DNA of 64,000 nucleotides from Streptomyces sp. H27-H1 (GTDB taxonomy: Bacteria > Actinomycetota > Actinomycetes > Streptomycetales > Streptomycetaceae). The stretch spans positions 183,666 through 247,665 of the forward strand of contig NZ_JAPNLJ010000007.1 of assembly GCF_026627445.1 (NCBI RefSeq). Direction: 5' to 3'. The position numbers and the translations under genes are program-made. Shown here one piece after another: positions 1-8,838 of the stretch (position 1 is the first letter of the stretch; every line of letters begins with the position of its first letter). The notes under the pieces are model-generated. The model was not told where the DNA came from. It was given only the letters and a program-made list of their open reading frames with translations, and ran no database searches.

Positions 1-76
1 ACTTGAAGAGCATCAGGTCGTCGGCCCGGGGCGCCCCTCTCTGCGTTGTATACGAAAGGCGGATAAGAAAAGCGGA

Positions 77-775
77 TCAGCGCATCTTTCCGCCGCGCGG
101 CATGCGCATCCCCTTGGGCATCGGGCCCTTCGGGATCGGCATGTTGCTCAGCAGGTCACCCATGGCCCGCAGCTTGTCGTTGACCTGGGTGATCTGGGGC
201 CCGGAGAGCACGCGGGGCAGCTTCATCAAGGTCGTACGGACCTTCTTGAGCGGCACCTCGCCCTCGCCCGTGCCCACGATGAAGTTGTGGACCGGGATGT
301 CGGGCATGATCCGGGCCAGCTTCTTCTTCTCGTTCGCGAGCATGGGCTTCACCCGGTTCGGGTTGCCCTCCGCGATCAGGACCACGCCGGCCTTGCCCAC
401 GGCACGGTGGACGATGTCCTGCTGCTTGCTCATCGCGACGGCGGGGGTGGTGCTCCAGCCCCGGCCCACGTTGTCCAGTACGGCCGCGGCCGCACCGGGC
501 TGTCCCTCCATCTGTCCGAAGGCGGCCGTCTCGGCCCGCCGTCCGAAGATGATCGCCATCGCCAGGAACGCCACCAGGAAGCCCAGAATGCCCAGGTAGA
601 CCGGGTGGTCGATCAGGAAGCCGATCGCAAGAAAGACACCAAAGGTGACGATTCCCACGCCCGCGACGATCAGACCGACCTTCGGGTCCGCCTTGCGCGT
701 CATCTTGTACGTCAGGGCGATCTGCTTCAGTCGCCCGGGGTTCGCAGCAGTCTCTGCGTTTGACTTCCTCGCCAT
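77..775 (-). CDS. DUF4191 family membrane protein
   Basis: Conserved actinobacterial membrane protein of unknown function, 232 aa. After a short charged N-terminus there are two adjacent hydrophobic segments at about residues 33-55 and 58-78. A soluble C-terminal domain follows and ends in a Pro/Met/Gly/Lys-rich basic tail. I recognise the DUF4191 family from the segment around MARKSNAETAANPGRLKQI and the tail. It starts 10 bp after the stop of the small gene at 786-983 on the same strand, so the two are probably co-transcribed. In streptomycetes this family lies between lipA and glnA, so glnA may lie just left of the window. The biochemical role is unknown. Confidence 0.85.
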   Translation of the reverse strand: MARKSNAETAANPGRLKQIALTYKMTRKADPKVGLIVAGVGIVTFGVFLAIGFLIDHPVYLGILGFLVAFLAMAIIFGRRAETAAFGQMEGQPGAAAAVLDNVGRGWSTTPAVAMSKQQDIVHRAVGKAGVVLIAEGNPNRVKPMLANEKKKLARIMPDIPVHNFIVGTGEGEVPLKKVRTTLMKLPRVLSGPQITQVNDKLRAMGDLLSNMPIPKGPMPKGMRMPRGGKMR

Positions 776-785
776 GAAGCGAAGT

Positions 786-983
786 TTACGTGGCCTTCTC
801 GGTGCGGGTCGCCGCGGCCTCGAGTACGTGCTCGGTTTCGACCCGGTCCTTGGCCCTGCGGCGGTCTTCGAGGACGGCCGTCCAGGCGTTTCGCCGGGCG
901 CCGCTCATGAGCAGCGACTCCAGGCCGCGGACGGCGTCGGTGAAGGACGGGATGGCGGTGGCGCGTACGGGCGCGGCCTGCAT
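786..983 (-). CDS. small conserved hypothetical protein (65 aa)
   Basis: Small hydrophilic 65-residue protein with no recognisable domain, membrane segment or signal. The ATG at 983 is preceded by GAAAGG at a spacing of about 9 nt. It lies between lipA and the DUF4191 gene on the same strand, 10 bp from the latter, in a position where other streptomycetes also carry a small gene (from memory). Helical, Arg/Glu/Ala-rich composition is all that can be seen. Function unknown. Confidence 0.65.
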   Translation of the reverse strand: MQAAPVRATAIPSFTDAVRGLESLLMSGARRNAWTAVLEDRRRAKDRVETEHVLEAAATRTEKAT

Positions 984-1120
984 GATGTCGAGCCTTTCAC
1001 GGAGCTGACGTCGGGAGGTGCCAAGCGTGTGCGGCGCAGCGTGTGTGCGGTGCGTCGAGCAATCGTCACTGACTGGTGTTACCAGGGGATGACCGACCGG
1101 TCAAACAGTGATGAAACCTT

Positions 1121-1166
1121 GATGCGGCCCGCCGGGCCTTCCGAGGAAGAGCCTAGGGGCCGCATC
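1121..1166. terminator. structured inverted repeat downstream of lipA
   Basis: GATGCGGCCC (1121-1130) pairs perfectly with GGGCCGCATC (1157-1166). Nested inside is a second stem, CTTCC/GGAAG with a GA loop (1138-1149). There is no U tract. It lies about 110 bp beyond the lipA stop and upstream of the 65-aa gene, so it may terminate lipA transcription or be a leader structure. The rest of 984-1274 shows no gene. Confidence 0.4.
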
Positions 1167-1274
1167 GGTGCGGTGTTACCCACAGGTAAGACTTTGTGCG
1201 CGAGTTCACATACCTCTGGCCTCACGCGTTCCGCGTGCCACGCACGCATCAGACGCTCGCCCGGGGCGATCGTC

Positions 1275-2222
1275 TCAGACGGTCGCTCGCTTCTCCATCG
1301 CCTGCTGGTAGAGCCGGCCGGCGCGGTACGAGGAACGCACCAGCGGACCGGACATGACTCCGGAGAAGCCGATCTCCTCGGCCTCCTGCGCCAGCTCCAC
1401 GAACTCGGCCGGCTTCACCCAGCGCTCGACGGGGTGGTGGCGCGGCGAGGGCCGCAGGTACTGGGTGATGGTGATGAGCTCGCAGCCCGCCTCGTGGAGG
1501 TCCTTCAGCGCCTGGCTGACCTCCTCGCGCTCCTCGCCCATGCCCAGGATCAGGTTGGACTTGGTGATGAGGCCGTAGGCCCGCGCCCGGGTGATGACGT
1601 CCATCGAGCGCTCGTAGCGGAAGCCGGGGCGGATCCGCTTGAAGATGCGCGGCACCGTCTCGATGTTGTGGGCGAAGACCTCGGGGCGGGAGGCGAAGAC
1701 CTCTTCCAGCAGCTCCGGGACCGCGTTGAAGTCCGGGGCGAGCAGCTCGACCTTGGTCTGGCCGCTCTCGCGGCCCGCCGTCTGCTGGTGGATCTGGCGC
1801 ACGGTCTCCGCGTAGAGCCAGGCACCGCCGTCCGCCAGGTCGTCGCGCGCGACGCCCGTGATGGTGGCGTAGTTCAGGTCCATCGTGACGACGGACTCGC
1901 CGACGCGGCGGGGCTCGTCCCGGTCCAGCGCCTCGGGCTTGCCCGTGTCGATCTGGCAGAAGTCACAGCGCCGGGTGCACTGGTCGCCACCGATGAGGAA
2001 GGTGGCCTCGCGGTCCTCCCAGCATTCGTAAATGTTCGGACAGCCGGCTTCCTGGCACACCGTGTGCAGTCCTTCGCCCTTCACCAGGGCCTGCATCTTG
2101 GTGTACTCGGGACCCATTTTCGCCCGGGTCTTGATCCACTCGGGCTTGCGCTCGATGGGGGTCTGGGCGTTACGGACCTCGAGGCGCAGCATCTTGCGTC
2201 CGTCGGGTGCGACTGCGGACAC
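1275..2222 (-). CDS. lipA: lipoyl synthase LipA
   Basis: Radical SAM enzyme that inserts two sulfur atoms into protein-bound octanoyl chains to make lipoyl groups on E2 subunits and GcvH. The radical SAM cluster motif is CTRRCDFC (Cys82, 86, 89 from the chosen start). The auxiliary [4Fe-4S] cluster ligands are [12 protein letters not shown] (Cys56, 61, 67). Length is 315 aa, normal for the family. A longer reading frame extends upstream, but GTG at 2222 is preceded by AGGGAG at 6 nt and gives the expected N-terminus. LipB, the octanoyl donor enzyme, is immediately upstream on the same strand (120 bp gap). Confidence 0.96.
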   Translation of the reverse strand: MSAVAPDGRKMLRLEVRNAQTPIERKPEWIKTRAKMGPEYTKMQALVKGEGLHTVCQEAGCPNIYECWEDREATFLIGGDQCTRRCDFCQIDTGKPEALDRDEPRRVGESVVTMDLNYATITGVARDDLADGGAWLYAETVRQIHQQTAGRESGQTKVELLAPDFNAVPELLEEVFASRPEVFAHNIETVPRIFKRIRPGFRYERSMDVITRARAYGLITKSNLILGMGEEREEVSQALKDLHEAGCELITITQYLRPSPRHHPVERWVKPAEFVELAQEAEEIGFSGVMSGPLVRSSYRAGRLYQQAMEKRATV

Positions 2223-2342
2223 GACCGGCTCCCTGTGACTTCGATTCTTCGGCGCCCACCAGGGTACGCCCGTAATTTCATACGCTCTTACGTCGGCCAA
2301 CCTGCGGGCGGCCGGGCCCATTCCCAGGACCGGGCGCGAGCC

Positions 2343-3143
2343 CTACGAACCCACCGCGGGCTCGATCTCCCGCGGCCGCGGCTCCGCCTGCTCCAGTACG
2401 TCCTTCAGGTGCCCCTCGATCACCGGCAGCACCTCGGCGATGGTGATCTCGCGGCCCAGCTCGTACGAGAGCGAGGTCACACCGGCGTCCCGGATCCCGC
2501 AGGGGACGATCCGGTCGAACCAGGTGTTGTCGGGATTCACGTTGATCGCGAAACCGTGCATGGTGACGCCCTTGGCGACCCGGATGCCGATGGCGGCGAG
2601 CTTGCGGTCCTCGCGGCGCTGGCCGGCGTTGGACGGGGCGTACTCGGGGCCGTTCAGCCGGGGGTCGAACTCCTCGTCGTGCAGCCGCGGGTCGAAGTCC
2701 AGCGAGAGGCCGCCGATCTTCGGACGCTCCTCCACCGGGTCGCCGAGCACCCAGACCCCGCTGCGCCCCTCGACGCGGGTGGTCTCCAGGCCGAACTCGG
2801 CGGCAGTGCGGATCAGCGCGTCCTCCAGGCGGCGGACGTGGGCGACCACGTCCACCGGACGTGGCAGCTTCATGATCGGATAGCCGACCAGCTGGCCCGG
2901 TCCGTGCCAGGTGATCTTGCCGCCGCGGTCCACGTCCACGACGGGCGTGCCGTCGAGCGGGCGCTCGCTGTCCGCGGTGCGCCGGCCGGCCGTGTAGACC
3001 GGCAGGTGCTCCAGCAGCAGGCAGGTGTCCTCGATCTCGTCCGCGAAGCGGGCCGCGTGCACGCGGCGCTGCTCTTCCCAGGCCACCGTGTACTCGACGG
3101 CCTCCGGGCCGAAGCCCATGCGGACAAACCCAAGCTCAGCCAC
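2343..3143 (-). CDS. lipB: octanoyltransferase LipB
   Basis: Transfers octanoyl from octanoyl-ACP to lipoyl-domain lysines, the step before LipA. Seen: the [11 protein letters not shown] motif near residue 80, the conserved Lys in DRKLAAIG near residue 179, and the acyl-thioester Cys in PCGIRDAGV near residue 212. Length is 266 aa. The GTG start at 3143 has a strong GAGGAGG ribosome site 7 nt upstream. With lipA it forms the lipoate biosynthesis pair. Confidence 0.96.
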   Translation of the reverse strand: MAELGFVRMGFGPEAVEYTVAWEEQRRVHAARFADEIEDTCLLLEHLPVYTAGRRTADSERPLDGTPVVDVDRGGKITWHGPGQLVGYPIMKLPRPVDVVAHVRRLEDALIRTAAEFGLETTRVEGRSGVWVLGDPVEERPKIGGLSLDFDPRLHDEEFDPRLNGPEYAPSNAGQRREDRKLAAIGIRVAKGVTMHGFAINVNPDNTWFDRIVPCGIRDAGVTSLSYELGREITIAEVLPVIEGHLKDVLEQAEPRPREIEPAVGS

Positions 3144-3231
3144 CGCGGCGCCTCCTCGTTGAACCTGCCGACGAACTTGCTGTGTGCACCTATCGCACCA
3201 AGCAAGGGTACGGCGGCCCCGGCGCGCCCCG

Positions 3232-3585
3232 TCAGCCGCCCGTCCCGGCCTCCGCGACGAGCTCGGGCTCCGGGGGTCCGAGCAGCTGTTTCGGCCGCCT
3301 GCGCCCCCTCGGCCGGTCCGGGTCCTCGTCCGCCCGGGGCAGTCTGCGGTGCCCTTCGGAGTGGTCGTTCACCCAGCCGCAGACCCCGCACGCGTAGCGC
3401 CCGTCGAGGCCCGCGATGTAGGTCCCGCACCGCCGGCACTCCGCCTCCGTCAGCTCGGGCGCGGCCAGCTCGGGGACGGGCGGCTCGGGGACGGGCGGCG
3501 AGGCCGTGGCTTCTGCATGGCTGCCGTCGCCGTCGGGGCGCTCGCAGCTGCCGGGGGGAGGAGCCCCGGTGGGCCGGCGGGTCAT
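3232..3585 (-). CDS. zinc-ribbon hypothetical protein
   Basis: 117-aa protein, Pro/Glu-rich at both ends, with two CxxC knuckles in the middle (ECRRCGTY and ACGVCGW) spaced as in a zinc ribbon. It probably binds zinc and could contact nucleic acid or protein. No catalytic motif is visible. It is upstream of lipB on the same strand and divergent from the NsdA-like regulator. Function not recognised. Confidence 0.65.
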   Translation of the reverse strand: MTRRPTGAPPPGSCERPDGDGSHAEATASPPVPEPPVPELAAPELTEAECRRCGTYIAGLDGRYACGVCGWVNDHSEGHRRLPRADEDPDRPRGRRRPKQLLGPPEPELVAEAGTGG

Positions 3586-3757
3586 GGCCGCAGCGTACGC
3601 GGGTGGAGGGGGTCAGTCCGTAAAGAGACCCACCGGTTCTGCACACGATCGGATGAATGTGGGACAGAGAGGGCGGTGTGGGCGGAGTTCGCCGCTACAT
3701 TCACGCCGTTCACAGGGCCGGGTCTCCGGTCCGTCACGTCAGGAGACCGTGGAGCCG

Positions 3758-5212
3758 ATGACGGAACGACCTGCCCAGCGCGTCCCCAACCGGCAGCTCT
3801 CGGCACTGATCGCCGAGGCCGGGTTCTCCAACGCCGGGCTCGCCCGCCGCGTCGACCAGCTCGGTCTGGAGCACGGTCTCGACCTGCGGTACGACAAGAC
3901 CTCCGTGACCCGCTGGCTGCGCGGGCAGCAGCCGCGCGGCACCACCCCGGCGCTGATCGCGGAAGTGTTCACCCGGCGCCTGGGGCGGCGGCTGTCGGCC
4001 CAGGACCTGGGCCTGGACGCGTGCGCCCCGGTGTACGCGGGGCTGGAGTTCGCGGCCACCCCCGAGGAGGCCGTCGACATCGCGAGCGGGCTGTGGCGCA
4101 AGGACTCCGGTTCGCACGCCGAGCTGCGCAAGATCGCCTTCACCCCCGCCGGGCTGGTGGTGCCCAGCCGCGACTGGCTGATCGGGCGGGCCGACGAGCG
4201 GGTGGGCCGGGGTGCGGAGCAGGCCGCGACGCGCGTCCCCGAGCAGAGCCGTCCCCTGCCCGGCCGGGCCTCGGTGCCCCGGCAGCGGCAGATCGACCGC
4301 GGGCCCGGGCAGCGGGTGACGGGCGGTGACATCGCGGCGCTCAGATCGGTGGGCGAGCTGTTCCGCACCCTGGACCACGCCTACGGGGGCGGCCACGCCC
4401 GCCAGGCCCTGGTGCGGTACCTGGAGCACGAGGCCGAGCCGATGCTCCGCGGCACCTACGGGGAGGCCACGGGGCGCCGGCTGTTCTCCGCCGCCGCCGA
4501 TCTGACCCGGCTCGCGGGCTGGACCTCCTACGACATCGCCGCGCACGGGCTCGCCCAGCGGTACTTCGTGCAGGCACTGCGCCTGGCCCAGGCGGCCGGG
4601 GACCGGCCGTACGGGGCGTACGTGCTGATCACGATGAGCCAGCAGGCGGTCTACCTCGGCCACGGCCGGGAGGCCGTGCAGCTGGCCCGGGTGGCCCAGC
4701 AGGGCGTGGGCTCCGGGCCGCCTGCGGTGGTGCAGGCGCTCCTGCACTCGGCGGAGGCACGCGGGCACGCGGTGCTCGGGGAGGTCAGGGCGTCTACGGC
4801 CTCGCTGGTGCGGGCCGAGCGGGCGCTGGGCGCGGCCCGGCCGGGGGACGACGTACCGCACTGGGCGCGCGACTACGACGAGGCGCAGCTCGCGGACGAG
4901 TTCGGGCACTGTCACCGGGACCTGCAGCAGTACCGGGCCTCGGCGCAGCACGCGGAGCGGTCCTTGCAGCTGCGGGCGCCCTCCTACGCGCGCTCGCGGC
5001 TGTTCTGCCGGGTGGTGCTGGCCTCGGCGCGGCTCGGGCTGGGCGAGCTGGACCAGGCGTGTGCGCTGGGTGCGGAGGCGGCGCAGCAGGCCATGGAGAT
5101 GCGGTCGGTGCGGGCGGTGGAGTACGTACGGGACTTCGAGCGGCGGCTGGAGCCGTACCGGGACGCGTCGGCCGTGCGGACGTACCGGGACCGGGTGGCC
5201 GCGCTGTCCTGA
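3758..5212 (+). CDS. NsdA-like transcriptional/regulatory protein with TPR-type C-terminus
   Basis: 484-aa cytoplasmic protein. The N-terminal 70 residues resemble a helix-turn-helix of the XRE-like type (DKTSVTRWLRGQQPRGTTPALIAEVF). The long Ala/Leu/Arg-rich remainder looks like tetratricopeptide helices. The architecture resembles Streptomyces NsdA-type regulators of sporulation and antibiotic production; that assignment is by resemblance only. ATG at 3758 is preferred (GGAG just upstream, AGGAG 12 nt upstream). An in-frame GTG at 3749 is the alternative. Divergent from the zinc-ribbon gene with a 170-bp intergenic region. Confidence 0.75.
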   Translation: MTERPAQRVPNRQLSALIAEAGFSNAGLARRVDQLGLEHGLDLRYDKTSVTRWLRGQQPRGTTPALIAEVFTRRLGRRLSAQDLGLDACAPVYAGLEFAATPEEAVDIASGLWRKDSGSHAELRKIAFTPAGLVVPSRDWLIGRADERVGRGAEQAATRVPEQSRPLPGRASVPRQRQIDRGPGQRVTGGDIAALRSVGELFRTLDHAYGGGHARQALVRYLEHEAEPMLRGTYGEATGRRLFSAAADLTRLAGWTSYDIAAHGLAQRYFVQALRLAQAAGDRPYGAYVLITMSQQAVYLGHGREAVQLARVAQQGVGSGPPAVVQALLHSAEARGHAVLGEVRASTASLVRAERALGAARPGDDVPHWARDYDEAQLADEFGHCHRDLQQYRASAQHAERSLQLRAPSYARSRLFCRVVLASARLGLGELDQACALGAEAAQQAMEMRSVRAVEYVRDFERRLEPYRDASAVRTYRDRVAALS

Positions 5213-5272
5213 TGTCCGACGCGCCCCGCGCACGGTTCGGCCCCTGGGGGCCTCACCGGCTTCGGGGCGCTG

Positions 5273-5316
5273 CGCCGGACTCCGTCCGGCGGCCGGGCGC
5301 GGGCCCCCGGGGGCCC
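5273..5316. terminator. GC-rich inverted repeats between convergent genes
   Basis: CGCCGGAC (5273-5280) pairs with GTCCGGCG (5284-5291) around a 3-nt loop. A fully self-complementary GGGCCCCCGGGGGCCC lies at 5301-5316. They sit between the convergent stops at 5212 and 5351 and probably act as a bidirectional terminator. No U tract. Confidence 0.5.
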
Positions 5317-5350
5317 GGTACCGGTCGGGACCGGGCCCCGGCTCCCGGTC

Positions 5351-6601
5351 TCAGGCCGCCATGGGCAGGGCCGCCTCCGGGACGGCCGGGACGGGGATGC
5401 CGAAGTCGCGCAGGAGGGCGGCGGCGGCGCGGCGGGCCGAGCGCAGGGCCCCCTCGACGGTGTTGGTGTCCCGGTGGTCGCCGCACACGTACAGCCCGGC
5501 CAGTACCCGGACCGTGCGCCGGGTGTCGTGCGGCGGCGGCATGGCGGGTACCGCCTCGGGGGTGTGGTGGACGGCGAGGAGCTCCCAGTCCCGGGTCGCG
5601 GTCTCGTAGAGCCGGGCCAGACGGGAGGCGACCGTGCGGGTGGGTGGCGGCGGGCCGAGCACGGTGGTGGTGACCAGGCTGCGGCCGGCCGGGGCGCGCG
5701 TCGGGTCGACGGCGCTCATCACCGCGGTGTGGGCGACGGGCCAGTCCGGGTCACCGTCCAGGAGCAGCGAGCCGTCCCAGGGCAGCGGCGTGGTGGTGGC
5801 GTGGTGCAGCACGGTCACCTCGTGGAAGGCGGGCACGCGCAGGCCCGGGAGCAGTTCGGCGGCCGCCCGGGCGCCGGTGGCCAGGACGGCCGAGCGGCAG
5901 CTGAAGTCTCCGTGCTCCTCGGTGGCGACCAGGTTGGTGGCCACGGAGCGGACCCGGACCCCGGTGCGTACGGTGCCGGGCGGCAGCCCGGCGGCGAGCA
6001 GTCGGGGCAGGGCGTCGGCGCCGCCTTCGGGTACGGCGAGGCGGCCGCGCGCGAAGGTGCGCAGGGCCAGGTCGGCGACGCGGCTGGAGGTGGTGAGTCC
6101 GGGGTCGCGCAGGAGCGCGGCGAGGAGCGGGCGCAGCGTCGTACCGAGGCTCCGGGAGCTCAGGGCGGCGTGCGCGGTGCGCTCGGGGCGGGCCAGGAGA
6201 CGTTCCTCGGGCAGCGCGGCGAGGCGGGCGAGCGCCGCGCCGATCCGGGCCTGGTCGAGGGATCCGCTGGTCAGGGCGCGGGCGGGGGTGAGGGCCCCGG
6301 CGCGCAGCGTTCTGCCGTCGGTGTGGACGAGGGCGCCGGGCGCGAAGGGCTTGAGGACCAGGCCTTCCAGGCCCGGGGTGCGGGCCGGCTCGGTGTAGGC
6401 GGTGTTGAGGAACTGGCCGATCCGGTCGAGCCGGAAGCCGTCCGCCGTCTCGGTGGCCATCCGGCCACCGGGGTCGTCGGCGCCCTCCAGGACGATGACC
6501 GTGACGCCGGCCGCGATCAGGTGGTGCGCTGCCGCGAGTCCGGAGACTCCGGCTCCTACGATGACCACGTCCGCATGGTGTGCGTGTGCGCTGTTGAGCA
6601 C
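5351..6601 (-). CDS. NAD(P)/FAD-dependent amine-oxidase-like oxidoreductase
   Basis: Flavoprotein of the protoporphyrinogen/amine oxidase superfamily, 416 aa. The dinucleotide-binding motif DVVIVGAGVSGLAAAHHL is near the N-terminus, with the GG motif DDPGGRMAT after it. The C-terminal FAD-contact segment LYVCGDHRDTNTVEGALRS closes the domain. Substrate is not identifiable; related enzymes oxidise amines, porphyrinogens or carotenoids. GTG at 6601 with GGGAGG 5 nt upstream was chosen; the frame stays open to an ATG at 6652. The gene lies 168 bp downstream of the epimerase gene at 6770-7672 on the same strand. Confidence 0.85.
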   Translation of the reverse strand: MLNSAHAHHADVVIVGAGVSGLAAAHHLIAAGVTVIVLEGADDPGGRMATETADGFRLDRIGQFLNTAYTEPARTPGLEGLVLKPFAPGALVHTDGRTLRAGALTPARALTSGSLDQARIGAALARLAALPEERLLARPERTAHAALSSRSLGTTLRPLLAALLRDPGLTTSSRVADLALRTFARGRLAVPEGGADALPRLLAAGLPPGTVRTGVRVRSVATNLVATEEHGDFSCRSAVLATGARAAAELLPGLRVPAFHEVTVLHHATTTPLPWDGSLLLDGDPDWPVAHTAVMSAVDPTRAPAGRSLVTTTVLGPPPPTRTVASRLARLYETATRDWELLAVHHTPEAVPAMPPPHDTRRTVRVLAGLYVCGDHRDTNTVEGALRSARRAAAALLRDFGIPVPAVPEAALPMAA

Positions 6602-6769
6602 GTGCCCCTCCCCGAGGTCGGCCCAGCTGTGTGGGGAACCTCCTTCCCCCAACGGGGTCGAGCGGAACCCGAGTTGGGCGGACCATTACGGGTGATGCGG
6701 TCAACTCCGGTCGCACGGCGGTCGCATTCGGCTCACGTACGGTCGCACGCGCGCGGCGAATGCTCCCCC

Positions 6770-7672
6770 TCAGGCCTCAGGGCCGCCGAGCGCCGCCCTG
6801 ATGGAATCCTCGATGCCGGGGTACCGGAAGACGAACCCGGACTCCAGCAGCCGGGTGGGGCGCACCCGCTGGCTGCCCAGCACGTCCTGGGCGAACTCCC
6901 CGAGCACCACGCGCATCACCGGCGCGGGCACGGCGAACACCGCCGGGCGGTGCAGGACCCGGCCCATCGCGGCGGTGACCTGGCGGTTGGTCAGGGGCTC
7001 GGGGGCGGTCAGGTTCACCGGCCCGGTCAAGGCGGGCGTGTCGATCAGGTGGCGCAGGGCGGCGATCTCGTCGTGCATCGAGATGTGCGACCAGTACTGG
7101 CGGCCGTTGCCGAGCCGGCCGCCGATGCCGGCCTTGAAGATGGGGAACAGCTTTCCCCAGGCCCCGCCCTCGGCGGCGACGACCAGTCCCGTACGGGCGA
7201 ACACGGTCCGGATCCCGGCGTCCCGGGCGGGCGCGGCGGCGGCCTCCCACTCGACGCAGACCTCGGGAAGGAACCCCTCGCCGGCCCGGGAGCCCTCGTC
7301 GACCGTGCGGTCTCCCGTGTCGCCGTAGTACCCGATGGCGGATCCGCAGACCAGCGTCGCGGGCGGGTCGGCCATGGCGGCGACGGCCGAGGCGATGGCG
7401 GCCGTGCCCTTGACCCGGCTGTCGCGGATCTCCCGCTTGTACGCGGCCGTCCAGCGGTGGTCTCCGACCCCCGCCCCGGCGAGGTGCACGACGGCTCCGC
7501 ACCCGGCGAGCCCCTCCGGGTCGACGTACCCCCGCTGCGGGTCCCACCGCGCCTCCTCGGGGCCTTCCGGGGTTCGCCGCACGAAGCGGACGAGATCGTG
7601 TCCGTCGGCCTTCAGTGACCGCCCGAGGGCGCTGCCGATGAGCCCGGTGGCACCGGTGACTGCGATACGCAT
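6770..7672 (-). CDS. TIGR01777 family NAD-dependent epimerase/dehydratase
   Basis: Extended short-chain dehydrogenase fold protein, 300 aa. The Rossmann motif MRIAVTGATGLIGSALGRSL is at the N-terminus. SAIGYYGDTGD and GRQYWSHISMHDEI are hallmarks of the TIGR01777 subfamily (often mis-called cell-division inhibitor SulA). A C-terminal DUF1731-like helical domain follows. ATG at 7672 starts the Rossmann strand directly, so upstream in-frame extension is rejected. Substrate unknown. Confidence 0.9.
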   Translation of the reverse strand: MRIAVTGATGLIGSALGRSLKADGHDLVRFVRRTPEGPEEARWDPQRGYVDPEGLAGCGAVVHLAGAGVGDHRWTAAYKREIRDSRVKGTAAIASAVAAMADPPATLVCGSAIGYYGDTGDRTVDEGSRAGEGFLPEVCVEWEAAAAPARDAGIRTVFARTGLVVAAEGGAWGKLFPIFKAGIGGRLGNGRQYWSHISMHDEIAALRHLIDTPALTGPVNLTAPEPLTNRQVTAAMGRVLHRPAVFAVPAPVMRVVLGEFAQDVLGSQRVRPTRLLESGFVFRYPGIEDSIRAALGGPEA

Positions 7673-8057
7673 GCCCCCATCTTCGCAGCGGAGCCCCGGC
7701 GGGGTGCTGTCCGGCGCCGGTTGCCCGCGCCTCAATCGCCGACGAGGCTGAAGGCGTCGCCTCAAACGCCGGCGGGGCTGGATTCTGGCCGCCGCCGGCC
7801 TGGATGCATGGGCGGAACCTGGAGCTGCCCGCGGGAGGCACGGGCTCCGGGGCGAGCCCCAGGGGCCTTCCAGCCCAGCCCCAGGTCCTTTCAGCCGCCC
7901 GGCGTTTGAGGACCGGGATCCGGGGCGGAGCCACAGGATCTTTCAGCCCGCCCGGCGCTTGAGGACCGGGGTCCGGGCAGCGCCCGGGGAACGGGGGAAG
8001 GGCGGGTAGGGGACGAGCCCGCGCAGCGGAGAGCCGGGGGCGGCCGGGTTCCGGCGG
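7673..8057. repeat. intergenic cluster of Streptomyces-type GCCGGCGTTTGAGG repeats
   Basis: 385-bp non-coding gap. Two copies read CCTCAA(T/A)CGCCG on the + strand (7730-7741 and 7759-7770). Two copies are inverted (CCCGGCGTTTGAGGACCGG around 7898-7916 and CCCGGCGCTTGAGGACCGG around 7951-7969). The latter pair share a longer unit starting TTTCAGCC. The opposed copies can fold into long stems. Such repeats are scattered in many Streptomyces intergenic regions (established knowledge), and their function is unsettled. No gene is supported here. Confidence 0.65.
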
Positions 8058-8762
8058 TCAGGTGGCTGCGCCCAGCCAGGTGCCGACCGCGTAGGTCACG
8101 GTCATGGCCAGGGCGCCACCGGCGACGTTGCGCAGGATCGCCCGGGCCACGGGCGCCCCGCCCAGCCGTGCGCTGAGCACCCCGCACAGGGTCAGGGACA
8201 GCAGCACCGCGACCACGGTCACCGGCACCCTCCCGGAAGCCCCCGGCAGGACGATCGCGAGCAGCGGCAGCAGCGCCCCCACCGTGAAGGCCACCAGGCT
8301 CGCCGCCGCCGCGTGCCACGGATTGGCCAGTTCGTCGGGGTTGATCCCCAGCTCCACCCGCGCGTGGGCCCGTAGCGCGTCCCGCTCCGTCAGCTGCTCT
8401 GCCGCCTCCCGAGCCACCGGCTCGCTCAGCCCCCTCTGCACGAGCAGCCCCGTCAGTTCCTCCAGCTCTTCCTGGGGGGAGTCCGCCAGCTCCCGCCGCT
8501 CCAGGTCCAGCGCGGCCTTCTCCGAGTCCCGCTGGGAGCTGACCGACACGTACTCCCCCGCCGCCATCGACAGCGCGCCCGCGAGCAGCCCGGCGACGCC
8601 GGCCGCCAGGATCGCCGTCCGCGAGGTCGTGGCCCCGGCGACGCCGACGACCAGGCCCGCCGTGGAGATGATTCCGTCGTTCGCGCCGAGCACCCCCGCG
8701 CGCAGCCAGTTCAGCCTGGTACTCATCTGCGCGCTCTGCGTCGCGCCATCCGCTTCCGTCAC
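8058..8762 (-). CDS. VIT1/CCC1 family iron/manganese transporter
   Basis: Integral membrane protein of the vacuolar iron transporter family, 234 aa. Seen: the family motif RAGVLGANDGIISTAGLVVG in the first helix, the second helix with AGALSMAAGEYVSVSSQRDSE, a charged cytosolic segment rich in Glu (ELADSPQEELEEL, likely metal-binding helices), then three C-terminal helices. It probably exports Fe2+ or Mn2+ from the cytosol. GTG at 8762 is taken as start; an ATG 36 bp further in (MSTRLNW) is possible. Divergent from the phosphatase gene. Confidence 0.88.
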   Translation of the reverse strand: MTEADGATQSAQMSTRLNWLRAGVLGANDGIISTAGLVVGVAGATTSRTAILAAGVAGLLAGALSMAAGEYVSVSSQRDSEKAALDLERRELADSPQEELEELTGLLVQRGLSEPVAREAAEQLTERDALRAHARVELGINPDELANPWHAAAASLVAFTVGALLPLLAIVLPGASGRVPVTVVAVLLSLTLCGVLSARLGGAPVARAILRNVAGGALAMTVTYAVGTWLGAAT

Positions 8763-8838
8763 GCCACCACTGTCGCGGCCGCGGCCGCAAGGAGCCACCC
8801 GGCGTGCGCCCCTCCCCCGTCGGGATCAGGGTGGAGGG

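Noticed and set aside
1..76. Possible end of a gene at the left edge
   Set aside because: Too short to assign; no motif or stop arrangement that identifies a product.
645..3623. Very long + strand open frame over lipA/lipB
   Set aside because: High-GC shadow of lipA and lipB on the opposite strand; no start signal, Arg/Gly-rich composition.
6660..6770. GGTCGCA repeats (6709, 6720, 6741) as an operator array
   Set aside because: Irregular spacing and short units in GC-rich DNA; not distinguishable from chance.
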